DNA of 27,506 nucleotides from Zygnema cylindricum. Lineage: Eukaryota > Streptophyta > Zygnematophyceae > Zygnematales > Zygnemataceae. The position numbers and the translations under genes are program-made. The stretch covers positions 282,018-309,523 of the forward strand of contig JBBHKE010001432.1 of NCBI GenBank assembly GCA_037447655.1, in the 5' to 3' direction. Position 1 is the first letter of the stretch. Every line of letters starts with the position of its first letter. The notes below the pieces were generated by a model. That model did no database searches, had not been told where the DNA came from, and saw only the letters and a list, made by a program, of their open reading frames with translations. Of this stretch, positions 10,584 through 19,816 are shown piece by piece.

Positions 10584-11181
10584 ACGAGCGTACTGTTAGC
10601 GTTGTCATGTGTCGCGGTACAGATCGACGTCGAAATGCTCGCACAATGTAGCGTTGCCGTGCGTCGCGTTACGAACCGCCGTATGGCTGGCATGATGTAG
10701 CATTGTTGTGCGTCGCGGTAGAGACCGCTGTACGGTTGGCACAATGTAGCGTTGCCGTGCGTCGCGGTAGAGACCGCCATACGGCTGGCATGATGTATCG
10801 TAGCTGTGCGTCGTGTTACAGACCGCCTTACGGATGGCATGATGTAGCGTTGCCGTGCGTCCCGGTAAAGACCGCCGTACGGTTGGCACAATGTAGCGTT
10901 GCCGTGCGTCGCGGTAGAGACAGTCGTACGGTTCGAACAATGTAGCGTTGCCATGCGTCACGGTAGAGACCGCCGTACGGCTTGCATGATGTAGCGTAGC
11001 CGTGCGTCGCGGTACAGACCGCCGTACTGCTGGCATGATGTAGCGTTGCCGTGCGTCGCGGTACCGACCCCTGTACGTCGCAGTACAGACCGTCGTACAC
11101 CTGGCATGATGTAGCGTTGCCGTGCGTCGCGGTGCAGACCGCCGTACGGCTGACATGATGTAGCGTTGCCGTGCGTCGTGG
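10584..11181 (+). repeat. 49-bp tandem repeat array (12 units)
   Basis: The repeat word TGTAGCGTTGCCGTGCGTCG starts at 10647, 10696, 10745, 10794, 10843, 10892, 10941, 10990, 11039, 11110 and 11159, with a diverged first unit near 10584. The period is exactly 49, except that one unit (11039-11109) is 22 bases longer through a local duplication around GTACNNNNCC. The unit continues GGTANAGACCGCCGTACGG and CTGGCATGA. Because 49 is not a multiple of three, open frames across it repeat every 147 bases; they are by-products, not genes. Confidence 0.9.
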
Positions 11182-11366
11182 TTATTAGCGAATAGAAATT
11201 ATTAGTTTAAAGAACAAAATAGCGTCATTCATTTTAATTTAGTGTCAGAAGACGTGGCGGATTATGGTCCACGTCTTTAAATAGTGTAATTTATTATATT
11301 CAAGGTATCAATGTCAAAATTTTGGGGTGCCGATACAACGTACATAAGGCTAATAACGATTCACCG
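11182..11366. other. 185-bp AT-rich segment interrupting the 49-bp array
   Basis: The array stops within a unit at about 11181 and resumes at 11367. The intervening DNA begins ttattagcgaatag and ends ctaataacgattcaccg. The right end matches the terminal motif of the H family; the left resembles it weakly. It is either an inserted small H-type element or the end of a larger one starting at 10470. Confidence 0.5.
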
Positions 11367-11475
11367 TGCAGCGTTGCCGTGCGTCACGGTACAGATCGCC
11401 GTACGGTTGACACAATGTAGCGTTGTCGTATGTCGCGCTACAGACTACCGTACTGCTGGCACAATCTAAAGTTGC
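11367..11475 (+). repeat. 49-bp repeat, second block
   Basis: Units start at 11367, 11416 and 11465, again 49 apart, and carry GCGTTGCCGTGCGTC and ACGGTACAGATCGCCGTACGG. The third is partial and diverged. They are the continuation of the array to the left. Confidence 0.85.
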
Positions 11476-11680
11476 CAACAGTCCCCAGTACTGACTAACG
11501 GCCGTACCGGCCCCTAAAAAAGCGTCGTTAAAAGCATAGAGGTATCAAACGTACGGATTTTCACTTCTTTTCGAAAATGCGTTAATTTTTAAAGATTTTG
11601 AAAATTTTCGTTAAATTCGTATACTTTTCGTGTACATAAATAAGTACGGACAAAACGTACGGAAATAAAAAAGGTTTGAA

Positions 11681-12150
11681 GTACACCGTGAATCGCTATT
11701 AAAGTTAAGAAATCGATACACATTCGCATGTTTTAGGGTACACGTGAAAGTCTGTGTTCACATGTTCGATGCCTAAATATGTGTGAACAGGTTAGCGCTA
11801 TTTTCCTTCGTCTTTAAGACTTGGAATCAAATATGCGTACGATTTTCCGTCCAACGCACTCAATTTCCATTGTCGACGCCCTCATTTGACACTCACTCAA
11901 TTTCTACTGTCGACGCCCTCATTTGACACTTATTTCGTACGTCTGTACAAAATAATTACAAGCTTTAGTACGGACTGACATTTTGTACGCTACAATATTT
12001 AAAACCATTCAAATTAGTAAATAACGCTATTAAGACAGTATGAATATCAGAGTACGATTTTCCGTGCGACACACTCAATTTTCACTGTCGACGCCTTTAC
12101 CCGACAGTCTGTCAACCCCTTTACCTGACAGTCTTACTCTTATTCTGTAA
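11681..12150 (+). repeat. H-family relic H3 with internal direct repeats
   Basis: It opens with GTACACCGTGAATCGCTATT, a terminal motif of the H family, and contains the family core near 11965-12005 (GTACGGACTGACATT, TACGCTACAATATTTAAAA). I could not see a matching right terminus. A second repeat lies inside: GTACGATTTTCCGT followed by CACTCAATTT and TGTCGACGCC at about 11838 and 12052, each with a further partial copy just downstream (TGTCGACGCCCTCATTTGAC twice at 11870-11930). No gene. Confidence 0.5.
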
Positions 12151-12878
12151 GGGTAAGGTTCCATTAGGCGGTCCCAGTAAAAGTACGGACAAGTCTACTG
12201 ACAGCGTTTACTGGAAGTCCGCTCCATTATGTCGGGCCAGTAACAAGCATTCCTCAATTATGATTGGCGCCACATAAGTTACAGTCCAGATTCTAAAAAT
12301 CTTAAAAAAATCTACAAACGGGATATGTGTACGAAATATCTGTACGACCGGAGGTAGTTAATGATTTGTACATAAAGTTTTCGGCCAGATTTTGATTTTG
12401 AAAATAGAAATCGAAATTTCGAAACGGAATGGCAAAAAGAAGTGTCAAACTTTGAAGGTCGCGGCAAAACCTTGAATGTCAGACGGAGCGTGCGAGGATA
12501 TTTTCAACCTGACATGCATTCAGCGTGGCAGGCGGCACATGGCCTGTACGACGTGCACGCCTGTGATCCCTCGATCAAAGTAGATATGTATTTATTTTTT
12601 GACGTGTACCAATGGCAATCATCTCGTGGGCCCCAACTCTCCTCGCGAGGAGAGTTGGGGCCCACGAGATGATGTGCCCGATTGCTTCGCAGATCTATAA
12701 TAGTGAAACATCCAACGGTCAGGAATCACTCCTACATCATTGGAGCTTCCCGACAGCTTTCCAGTAGCGATGTTTCGTCTTACAAAAAAAAATTAATGGT
12801 ACGGATATGTACGGTGATGTACGAATACGTACGGCGTCCAGTAGCAAACCTCACTTTTCGCCTAATGGAACCTTACCC
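12151..12878. mobile_element. MITE copy 3 (TAA TSD) with 52-bp perfect palindrome
   Basis: The terminal repeat GGGTAAGGTTCCATTAGGCG is perfect over 20 bases at both ends and is flanked by TAA at 12148-12150 and 12879-12881 (the same duplication as TTA in the other orientation). The length is 728 bp. A second, internal TCCATTA-CAGTAA module follows about 70 bases from the left end. The centre (12620-12671) is a perfect palindrome with arms CATCTCGTGGGCCCCAACTC and core TCCTCGCGAGGA. The right part shares ACATCCAACGGTCA and AACCTCACTTTTCG with MITEs 1 and 2. The element has no transposase, and its intact ends suggest a fairly young copy. Confidence 0.93.
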
Positions 12879-12881
12879 TAA

Positions 12882-13374
12882 GTCTTTGTGAAATAATGGG
12901 TAGTTTTAGAACCAACTGACACATTTCGTACATTACATTGTCTAAAAATATGATATGCAAGGCTAGCGGAAGCCGCGAGTAAATCTTTCGCGGAAGATAT
13001 AATAAAAAACCCGATACATTTATACATGAGCACATACCTTAAGTTGTAGTAGTACTTTGGATTAAATGTTTTTTATTTTATGTTTTATTATGAAGTTGAA
13101 GTCGGTCAACGCATTTTAAATTTGTTTGCATTTGTTCCGTGCGCATATATCATTATTTTTTGACGTTTCATGCGTGCGTTTAAAACGCTTGGTACCTCTA
13201 TGGTTAAAAGTAAGCGCGGTCCGCCAAAAGTGGCGCATAGCGTGCAGATTGCGACAAGCTCAAACCATAAATGTCCCGTGTACATAATATACGCGCGAAA
13301 TAAAAGCGCGAATACTACGCACAATACGCATTTAACGATGGAAAAAATGTTACAAAATGCGTACCTCACTATGT
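12882..13374. other. Gene-free stretch
   Basis: Two opposed open frames (13106-13423 minus, 105 codons; 13170-13376 plus, 68 codons) overlap. Neither has a recognisable domain, a convincing start context or splice signals. I do not call either. Confidence 0.5.
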
Positions 13375-13762
13375 AGCAGTACATTTCCGTACATTTCCCG
13401 ACAATGTCCGTACATTTTCGCACCTTTTAGGGTTATTTAAGGGATTTTCAGGGCTTTAGAGTACATTTCCTTACATTCCGTATGTTTGAGTACAACCGCC
13501 TCACACTTTTCATACATGTACTGATGTACGTACATCGTCCGTAGTTTCCGTACCTTTTAGGGTTATATATTATAGGGTTTGTAGGGTACATTTTCTTATA
13601 TTCCCGTATATCTCAGTACAGCTGCGCTACACTTTTCGTACAGTTACTTACAGTGGTCGTTGATTTATATACTGATTAGGGTAATTAAAGGGGGGGTTTT
13701 AGGGTTTCTAGGGTACATTGTCATACATTCTTTTATATTTGAGTATGGCTACCAAAGATTTG
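13375..13762 (+). repeat. Array of about three ~125-bp diverged repeats
   Basis: Successive units begin near 13421 and 13551 with ACCTTTTAGGGTTAT, and near 13674 with a shortened GATTAGGGTAATTAAA. Each continues with GGGTTT- or GGGATTT-type words, GGGTACATT (or AGTACATT), TACATTC, TTGAGTA or CTCAGTA, and (in the first two) CACTTTTCNTACA. Unit lengths are about 130 and 123 bases, the third incomplete. It is non-coding and rich in GTAC. Confidence 0.7.
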
Positions 13763-13765
13763 CCA

Positions 13766-14273
13766 TACCACTGCGAATCGTAATTGGAGTAAAGAAAAAA
13801 TAAGAGTAAACAAAGAGAAAAAAATAATTAGAGTTATAAACTCTAATTTGTGTGATATAACTTTTTCAAAAAGGAATCTACTCTAATTTATTTAAGTATT
13901 AACATTTGACGCGCTGAATATCTCCACTGTAAATTAGGTATTTGTACAAAATCTGACAAAACGTATAGTTTATCGTCACTATGACGTTTGCACTACGCGG
14001 TTTGTTAAAACGCAGTTACATGATAACGGCCTGTATTAAATCATTATTTGTACTTGTTTACTTTATAAAGTACAATTTTGCACGGTCGGACACCGACCGT
14101 ACGCCACACTATTTAAAACATAGATGTTTTAGAGTTATTAACGCTCATTCAAAAAATACGTTGAATAACGTAAAGAATAATCTAGAATAATGTGCTTTGT
14201 TTATGGTGACAGAGTCAAAATTTGGGGTAACGGAATTATCGTATATTACTCTAATTACGAGTAGCGGTGTACA
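13766..14273. mobile_element. Terminal-inverted-repeat element H4
   Basis: The left end carries CTGCGAATCGTAATTGGAGT and the right end, read in complement, CTACTCGTAATTAGAGTAA preceded by TACACCG. The two align with one gap and a few mismatches. The internal core near 14050-14120 (AAAGTACAATTTTGCACGGT, then CGGACACCGACCGTACGCCA) is shared with H1, H3 and H5. A 10-bp stem AATTAGAGTT/AACTCTAATT lies near 13828-13850. Length is about 508 bp. The open frame at 13981-14190 is not a recognised protein. Confidence 0.6.
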
Positions 14274-14639
14274 CTTTCCGTATATTGCCGTACATTTCTG
14301 TTATTTTTTTTGTACATTTTAAGATTTTTTAAGGATTTTCTTTGATTATGCTTTCCTTACGTTTTCGTACATGTTCGTACAGCGAAAACCAAACAAATTT
14401 TACGAAAAGTATAAAAGTTGCGAATACTACGTAAAAAAATCGGAGAAAAATCAAAATCCGTACGAATTTGACAACTAGGGCTCAAATCATTTCACTGGCT
14501 AAAAACTTTATACAAGCATAAACAATTAAACACACACAACACGAACCTTGCCCGTGTAACGGGCCATTTTTGTCTTGTTAGAGTAAACAATGCTAATTCG
14601 GTCGCCCTAAATTTCGACTCTATCACGTTATATAGAGTA

Positions 14640-14860
14640 AACGATTCTAAAATTTTCATTATGCTATTTAAGGTAAGGTTTAATTAGCGCCAAAAATTAT
14701 AATATAGGTTCGTTTTAAATAGTGTCGAGTACGGGCGACGTCTGACCGTGCAAAATTGTACCTTTATAAGTAAAAAGGTATAAATAATGATTTAATAGAA
14801 TCGCGCTCGCACGTGAAATCACACTAAAAAAAAAGACTCAATGACATCGAAAAAAAGCCG
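14640..14860 (-). repeat. H-family core relic H5
   Basis: The complement of this stretch contains CATTATTT, ACTTATAAAGGTACAATTTT, GCACGGTCAGACGTCG and ACTATTTAAAA in the same order as the core of H4. Terminal motifs were not confidently found; agagtaaac at about 14579 and 14634 may be remnants. Confidence 0.55.
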
Positions 14861-15420
14861 TTCGCATAACTCTCGTCCGTCTACAGCATCGTCGTCGGTG
14901 TGAACATTTACGTTAATTTACATGTTAAAATTTTATAGTAAAAACGAGACAATACGTGTTTGTCTTTATTACCATAATAACGTTGTAACTGTTGTTCGGC
15001 GTTCCGCGTATTTAGTTAATATAGGAAACTACGCACCAATTTCATTAAAAATGTATTCTAATATACGATCCCGTCTGTTTCAGTGTAAATATTAATTCTA
15101 AAAAAACCAGACTTACCAAAATGACCCTTGAAAGGAGTAAATTTTAACTGTAATATGGATTTTTTACCATGATGGCACATGAAATAGAGTAACCATATCA
15201 ACAAAAATATAATAAATATACAGCATTTGGCGTGGGTGATATATGTCGTGAGGTAACGCCAAATGCGGATAGACCTCACAAAATGTAATATTCTAGGACC
15301 AATCACAGACATGTTTTCTTTGTCCAATCAGAACCGCTCTTTTTATTTTTGGTTCCCTTTCGAATCTAACATCCACCGCTATCTTGAGTGCGCCGCCTTC
15401 CGGAAAGTCTATACAATTTG
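14861..15420. other. Gene-free stretch with a short hairpin
   Basis: An 89-codon frame on the minus strand (15058-15327) has a hydrophobic stretch (IFIIFLLIWLLYF) but no family I can name and no gene context. A perfect 10-bp stem (GCATTTGGCG / CGCCAAATGC) with a 24-base loop lies at 15223-15266. Confidence 0.4.
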
Positions 15421-15550
15421 TCAACAAGGATCTGTGAGAAGCTCGCTTCCTTTTTCATCGCCATGGATTGCACGCCGCCCACGTCTTCGCTTTCCTGCCA
15501 TCTGCTTACTTTCTTAGGAGGCTCACCTTTTTAGGGTTTTGTTGTTCGAA

Positions 15551-15739
15551 ATGGCGAAAAATTTGCTGCCAGCCAACTCCACCATTGATGACGAGGCAAG
15601 AGCCCACTCTCTCACTGCAATGGTTGAATATGCAATGGTTGAATATGATCTTACAGAAATAACACCCAAAAACAGATGGGAAGACAATGAAGAAAAACTG
15701 GAAAAATATAAAAGTTCAAAATTGGAAAAAAAAACTTAA
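15551..15739 (+). CDS. Candidate first exon of a transposase-like gene
   Basis: The frame starts with ATG at 15551, preceded by ttcgaa, and reads MAKNLLPANSTIDDEARAHS before closing at 15739. It includes a tandem 15-base duplication encoding AMVEY/MVEY (from about 15617) and a charged Asn/Glu/Lys-rich end (RWEDNEEKLEKYKSSK). It lies upstream of the exon-like frame at 16157, separated by the TATC microsatellite, so it may be its 5' exon. The only GT near the end that keeps the phase is a weak donor in aaagttcaa at about 15710. I do not recognise a domain in this part alone. It could equally be a chance frame. Confidence 0.3.
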   Translation: MAKNLLPANSTIDDEARAHSLTAMVEYAMVEYDLTEITPKNRWEDNEEKLEKYKSSKLEKKT

Positions 15740-15740
15740 A

Positions 15741-16156
<416 letters not shown>

Positions 16157-16645
16157 AGTATCAAAAAGCAAGGAGATGGTGGGTCGAAAGGGTAGCCATA
16201 GTAAGAGGCATAAGAGATACGACTAATACCTTATCTACGTCGGGCTTCGGAAAACGGAATGTGGCGGTAATGAGAGCATTACCGGGTAGGGGAAGGAAGG
16301 AAATGCCATGGGTGACCCGTCTTCATGAAGAATTACTCGAGGATTTTCATAGATTTAAAAAAGCGGGAATGAAACTTTCTACGACAATTGTGCAAGAGAT
16401 GGCGTACGACATCGTTATACGTTTAAAAGAGGAACATGAGCCGGAGTTTTTTTATCAATCATTTTTTCAAATCAAATTTTGAGCAATGTATCATCGACAA
16501 ACACCGAAACCATTTCGACGGGGAGGAAGTGCCACCTCCCTTTGCAAGAGCACGGGAATCTTTCGGAAATTCTGAAAACGTTGACGCCGCTTCTCATGAA
16601 GACGAGGTTACGGACGAACTTTTCACGGAAGGGGACGAATACTAA
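16157..16645 (+). pseudogene. Transposase-like DNA-binding exon (CENP-B/Tc5-type HTH?), frameshifted
   Basis: From the acceptor at 16156 the frame reads YQKARRWWVERV, then LPGRGRKEMPWVTRLHEELL, followed by a helical, basic stretch (DFHRFKKAGMKLSTTIVQEM). A GRGRK linker before a W..LHEELL..F..FKKAG..LS segment resembles the second helix-turn-helix unit of CENP-B/Tc5/pogo-type transposases. This is recognition by eye, not a search result. The frame stops at 16480-16482. A second frame (from 16436) continues past the T-runs and ends in an acidic tail (SHEDEVTDELFTEGDEY, to 16645), so a one-base slip in the T-runs near 16447-16470 may have split one protein. No DDE catalytic domain follows. Alternative: an unknown host gene exon. 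Confidence 0.4.
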
Positions 16646-17348
16646 GCCCATATGAATGCTTAAGCATTCCCCATATATGTTTTTTTGGTGGATATTGGAA
16701 CTTAAGAGTGACATAGTTTTGTAGTTTTTGTTGCTTTGGCTTGTCTTACCTGTTTTAAAAATGTAAGGAGTGTTAGGATTTATGAGATAGGAGTTATCAT
16801 ACAATATCATAGGGGTAATACGTTGCATAGTGTGTCTCTTACTACAATGTATTTGTTTTTCCAATTTTTTAATTTACTTCATTGTGAAGTAAGTATGCCA
16901 AAACAATGTATAACATAACCATTTTATAAAACACGATTTTTTTTTTGCAATATATGAGCGATGGTTTGTCATGCTTAATGTTTACCGTGTGTTTTTCATT
17001 CACCTACCAGAAATATGATGTTGTAACTGGTGAACTGATTCTTAGTGTTTACCTTTGATGCGCAAACATGTTTTTTACGTTATTGATATTAGGCGACGAG
17101 CCGGCCCAATCGCTGATCGCTGGCACACCAGTGACATGGACTATTTCATTGTGATTTGATAAGCGTTGACAGTTTCTCATTACATTGGAATTTTCAGCAA
17201 TGACATTGCCTCATAGCGGAAGGTTTTGTAAGCAATAATACAAGCTTTTTAATAAGATGGCCATATTGTTTTATTGTTGATTTGCAGTTCAACGGCAACA
17301 CATATAAGTCGCCGGTTGGTCGGCTGAGTCAGTTAATCAGTCAGTTGT
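16646..17348. other. Gene-free stretch downstream of the transposase-like relic
   Basis: A 16-bp perfect palindrome GAATGCTTAAGCATTC lies at 16654-16669, just after the acidic-tail stop codon. AT-rich DNA follows with no recognised gene. A few T-runs and TATATG words could serve in 3' end formation but nothing is specific. Confidence 0.4.
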
Positions 17349-17450
17349 AACATGAATCATAACTTGTTTAAAATCCAGCGACGAAAATACCTCGTCGCTA
17401 ACATGAATCATAACTTGTTTAAAATCCAGCGACGAAAATGCCTCGTCACT
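17349..17450. repeat. 51-bp tandem duplication with hairpin
   Basis: The block starting AACATGAATCATAACTTG at 17349 is repeated from 17400 with almost no change. Each copy ends in a hairpin, AGCGACGA...TCGTCGCT in the first copy and one mismatch in the second (TCGTCACT). Confidence 0.9.
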
Positions 17451-17479
17451 GGGTGATCATCATCCATGATTGAAAATCA

Positions 17480-18992
17480 ACATGACAAAGCAGACGCAAA
17501 CATGTAAAAGACAAAATCATTTGGTAAAAATTAAAAGAAAGTCATATATCAGTGAAATAAAGAGTCGTAACATTGCCACTAAAAGTATCATTCATTAAAA
17601 AAAAATTCATTACAATCATTTAGTAGTTATAAGAAAAAAAACAATTATAGCTCCAAAAATTTCACTATTTTACACACTCCGAAACTGAATATCGGCCCTA
17701 AACTTCAGAAAATTTCCATACTTTTCCACTTTCTCAAGAATCTTCTATCTATTCTCTCCTTTGAATTCCATTTTTTTACAAATCATTTCACTATCTTCTT
17801 GTAGGGCAGGAAAATTATAAAGTCGAATGTAATATTTTGTCGGAAATAAATGAAAAACTTTGGCCCCAACCTGAAAAAAAGGTAAGAGGATTTAGGTTAA
17901 ATTGTCGATCCGTTAAAAGGTCTGGGGGTTTTTTATGGTTTTTTAGGTTTTTTGTGAACAAATAATTAGATTAGATAATTTGACGGATAGATAGACAGAT
18001 AATTAGACAGATAAATTGATAGATAATTAGATTAGATAATTTGACAGATAATTAGGCAGATAATTAGATAGATAATTAAACAGATAATTAGATAGATAAT
18101 TTGATTAGATAGATAATTAGATTAGACAGATAACTAGATTATATAGTGAATTAGATTAGATAGATAATGAGATTAGATAGATAATTAGATCAGATAGATA
18201 ATTAGATTAGATAGGTAATTAGATTAGATAGGTAATTTGATAGATAATTAGATTAGATAATTTGACACATAGATAGACAGATAAATAGACAGATTATTAG
18301 ACAAATAAATTGATAGAGAATCGTTTGAGTTGTCAGTGGGGATTATGAATTTGTCTCACTTGATATGCGTATGCTGCCTCACGTCAAATGGTACAGTCAC
18401 AAAATGGCCGGTTTGCATTTTTTTGAATTAATAGACTATCTCCCATGTTTTCTCAAATCACAAATGTAGCTAAACAATCAAGGAAAAACAAATGGTTGGC
18501 TGTTCACAAAAACCCTAAAAAACCATAAAAAATCCGCAGACCTTTTAACGGATCGACAATTTAACCTAAATCCTCTTATTTATTTTTTCAGGTTGGGGCC
18601 AAAGTTTTTGATTTGTTTCCGACAACATATTACATTCAACTTTTTATTTTTCCTGCCATACAAGAGGATATTGAAATGATTTGTATAAAAATGAAATTCA
18701 AATGAGAGAATAGATAGAAGATTAAAGATAAAGTGGAAGGTATAGAAAATTTTCGAAGTTCAAGGCCTATATCCAGTTTCAAAGTGTGTAAAATAGTTAA
18801 ATTTTGGAGCCATAATTGTTTTTTTTTGTCCTAACTACTAAATGATTGTAATAAAACTTTTTTAATGCTAAATATTTTTAAGCCAATGATACTTTTATTG
18901 GCGATGTTATTACTCTTTATTTCACTTACACATGACTTTTTTTCGTTTTTTACCAAATGATTTTGTCTTGTGCATGTTTGCGTCTGCTATGT
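17480..18992. mobile_element. Foldback element with ~480-bp arms and GATA-rich loop
   Basis: The left arm (about 17480-17960) and right arm (about 18501-18992) are inverted copies. Matching words in mirrored order include GCAGACGCAAACATG, GACAAAATCATTTGGTAAAA, GTGAAATAAAGAGT, TAGGTTAAATTGTCGATCCG and TTGGGGCCAAAGTTTT (the last as read in the right arm). Many point differences and small gaps show age. The loop (17961-18500) is mainly GATAGATAATTAGATTA-type repeat. No coding region survives, and the open frame at 18957-19241 only grazes the right arm. Ends and target duplication could not be fixed by eye. It may be a foldback transposon or an inverted duplication. Confidence 0.8.
17961..18325 (+). 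repeat. GATA/ATTAGATAG minisatellite in the foldback loop
   Basis: Imperfect units of GATAGATAATTAGATTA and GACAGATAATTA repeat about twenty times with no constant period. The related TAATTATCTGTC words (complement) also open the TATC microsatellite at 15750-15800. Confidence 0.9.
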
Positions 18993-19009
18993 AATGAATA
19001 TTCGGCACC

Positions 19010-19494
19010 ACTCTCGGTCTGCCACGTGGCATACAAGTCATCGTCATTCTGTCTTTTTCTTTTTCGGCATCCTATAGGACGATGCCACGTGTCATTTTCC
19101 TTTTTATTAAGGAAGTACGGTCAAATATTCTCTTCGGCATTCCAGGACTTATGCGTGCCTTCCGTTTGTGATTCAGTAATAAATATCGGTTGTCCGATGT
19201 TGACAACGCGCCAAAAAATGTCGACCGTTGAAATTCTTTAACGTGTTGACCATTTGAATTTCAACGGTCTTTGTCCCATGTTAACCGTTGAAAATCTCGC
19301 CTCCTTTGTGAGCTGCTGATCACAAATGACATTTTATTTCGTCCGTTGAAATTAAATGTCGTTTCATTTATTTCGTGCGGTACAGTATTTCGTACTGTAT
19401 TGTCCATCCCATGTTCGTTTCGTTTCATAAGCCGTTTAATGATTTATGTCGCCGCGTCATCTGTTAAATACGTATGAACACAATACATGCATCG
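19010..19494 (+). repeat. SINE-flanking module, copy 2
   Basis: It contains the palindrome GCCACGTGGC near 19020, a second GCCACGTGTC near 19083, three or more copies of CCGTTGAAA (about 19222, 19280, 19341), and TTTCGTGCGGTAC at 19372. The last ~100 bases align with the stretch before SINE 2 at 25100-25200. It may be part of one longer composite repeat with the SINE. No gene seen. Confidence 0.5.
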
Positions 19495-19745
19495 ATTCTT
19501 CAAGACCTATTGGATAAGGCGTATGTACTCTGTTTTTGGAGGTCACAAGATCAATTCCTGTTCGTGGTAGAAATATCTTTTGCACAAGCTCTATCTTCTA
19601 CCTGTCGTCTCATCTGCCTGAGGCAGCCATGGCTGCTTGCATGTTCTCAATGACTACGAAAAGTACGAGAACAATATAATAACCATAGATGTTCTTAATG
19701 ACTACGAAAAGTACGAGAACAATATAATAACCATAGACTGACAAA
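19495..19745 (+). mobile_element. tRNA-derived SINE, copy 3, with internal 48-bp duplication
   Basis: The head has an A-box-like TTGGATAAGGCGTATG (19510) and a T-arm layout at 19545-19561 (ACAAG, loop ATCAATT, CCTGT; four of five pairs). After TGAGGCAGCCATGGCT (19619-19634) comes the conserved hairpin: stem TGTTCTC/GAGAACA around an 18-base loop. The hairpin block is present twice, 19641-19688 and 19689-19736, differing at one base. It sits directly beside the truncated end of the copia relic. No coding capacity. Confidence 0.65.
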
Positions 19746-19816
19746 GGAGATAGATTGTAAAATTCCCTTTTTCAACACTTCCCCCACATACAACGCATAC
19801 CCAGAAGTGTATGTTC

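Noticed and set aside
10532-11156. Long open frames (140 and 183 codons) with repeated ATLHHA-type peptides
   Set aside because: They follow from the 49-bp array on the minus strand, repeat every three units and overlap each other in different frames; no domain.
10584-11475. Regular repeats that might be a CRISPR array
   Set aside because: The 49-bp units are contiguous with no unique spacers, and the DNA is eukaryotic; it is a tandem minisatellite.
13106-13423. 105-codon minus-strand gene with a hydrophobic segment
   Set aside because: A plus-strand frame overlaps it, no family is recognisable, and the region is simple GTAC-rich repeat DNA.
13430-13735. Telomere repeats (TTTAGGG words)
   Set aside because: The words occur singly inside longer units and not as a TTTAGGG tandem run.
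16654-16669. GAATGCTTAAGCATTC palindrome as a transcription terminator
   Set aside because: A 16-bp palindrome alone is not evidence for termination in eukaryotic DNA; kept only as a remark.
18957-19241. 94-codon frame rich in Cys and Phe
   Set aside because: It spans the edge of the foldback arm and the SINE-flanking module, both repeats; no domain.
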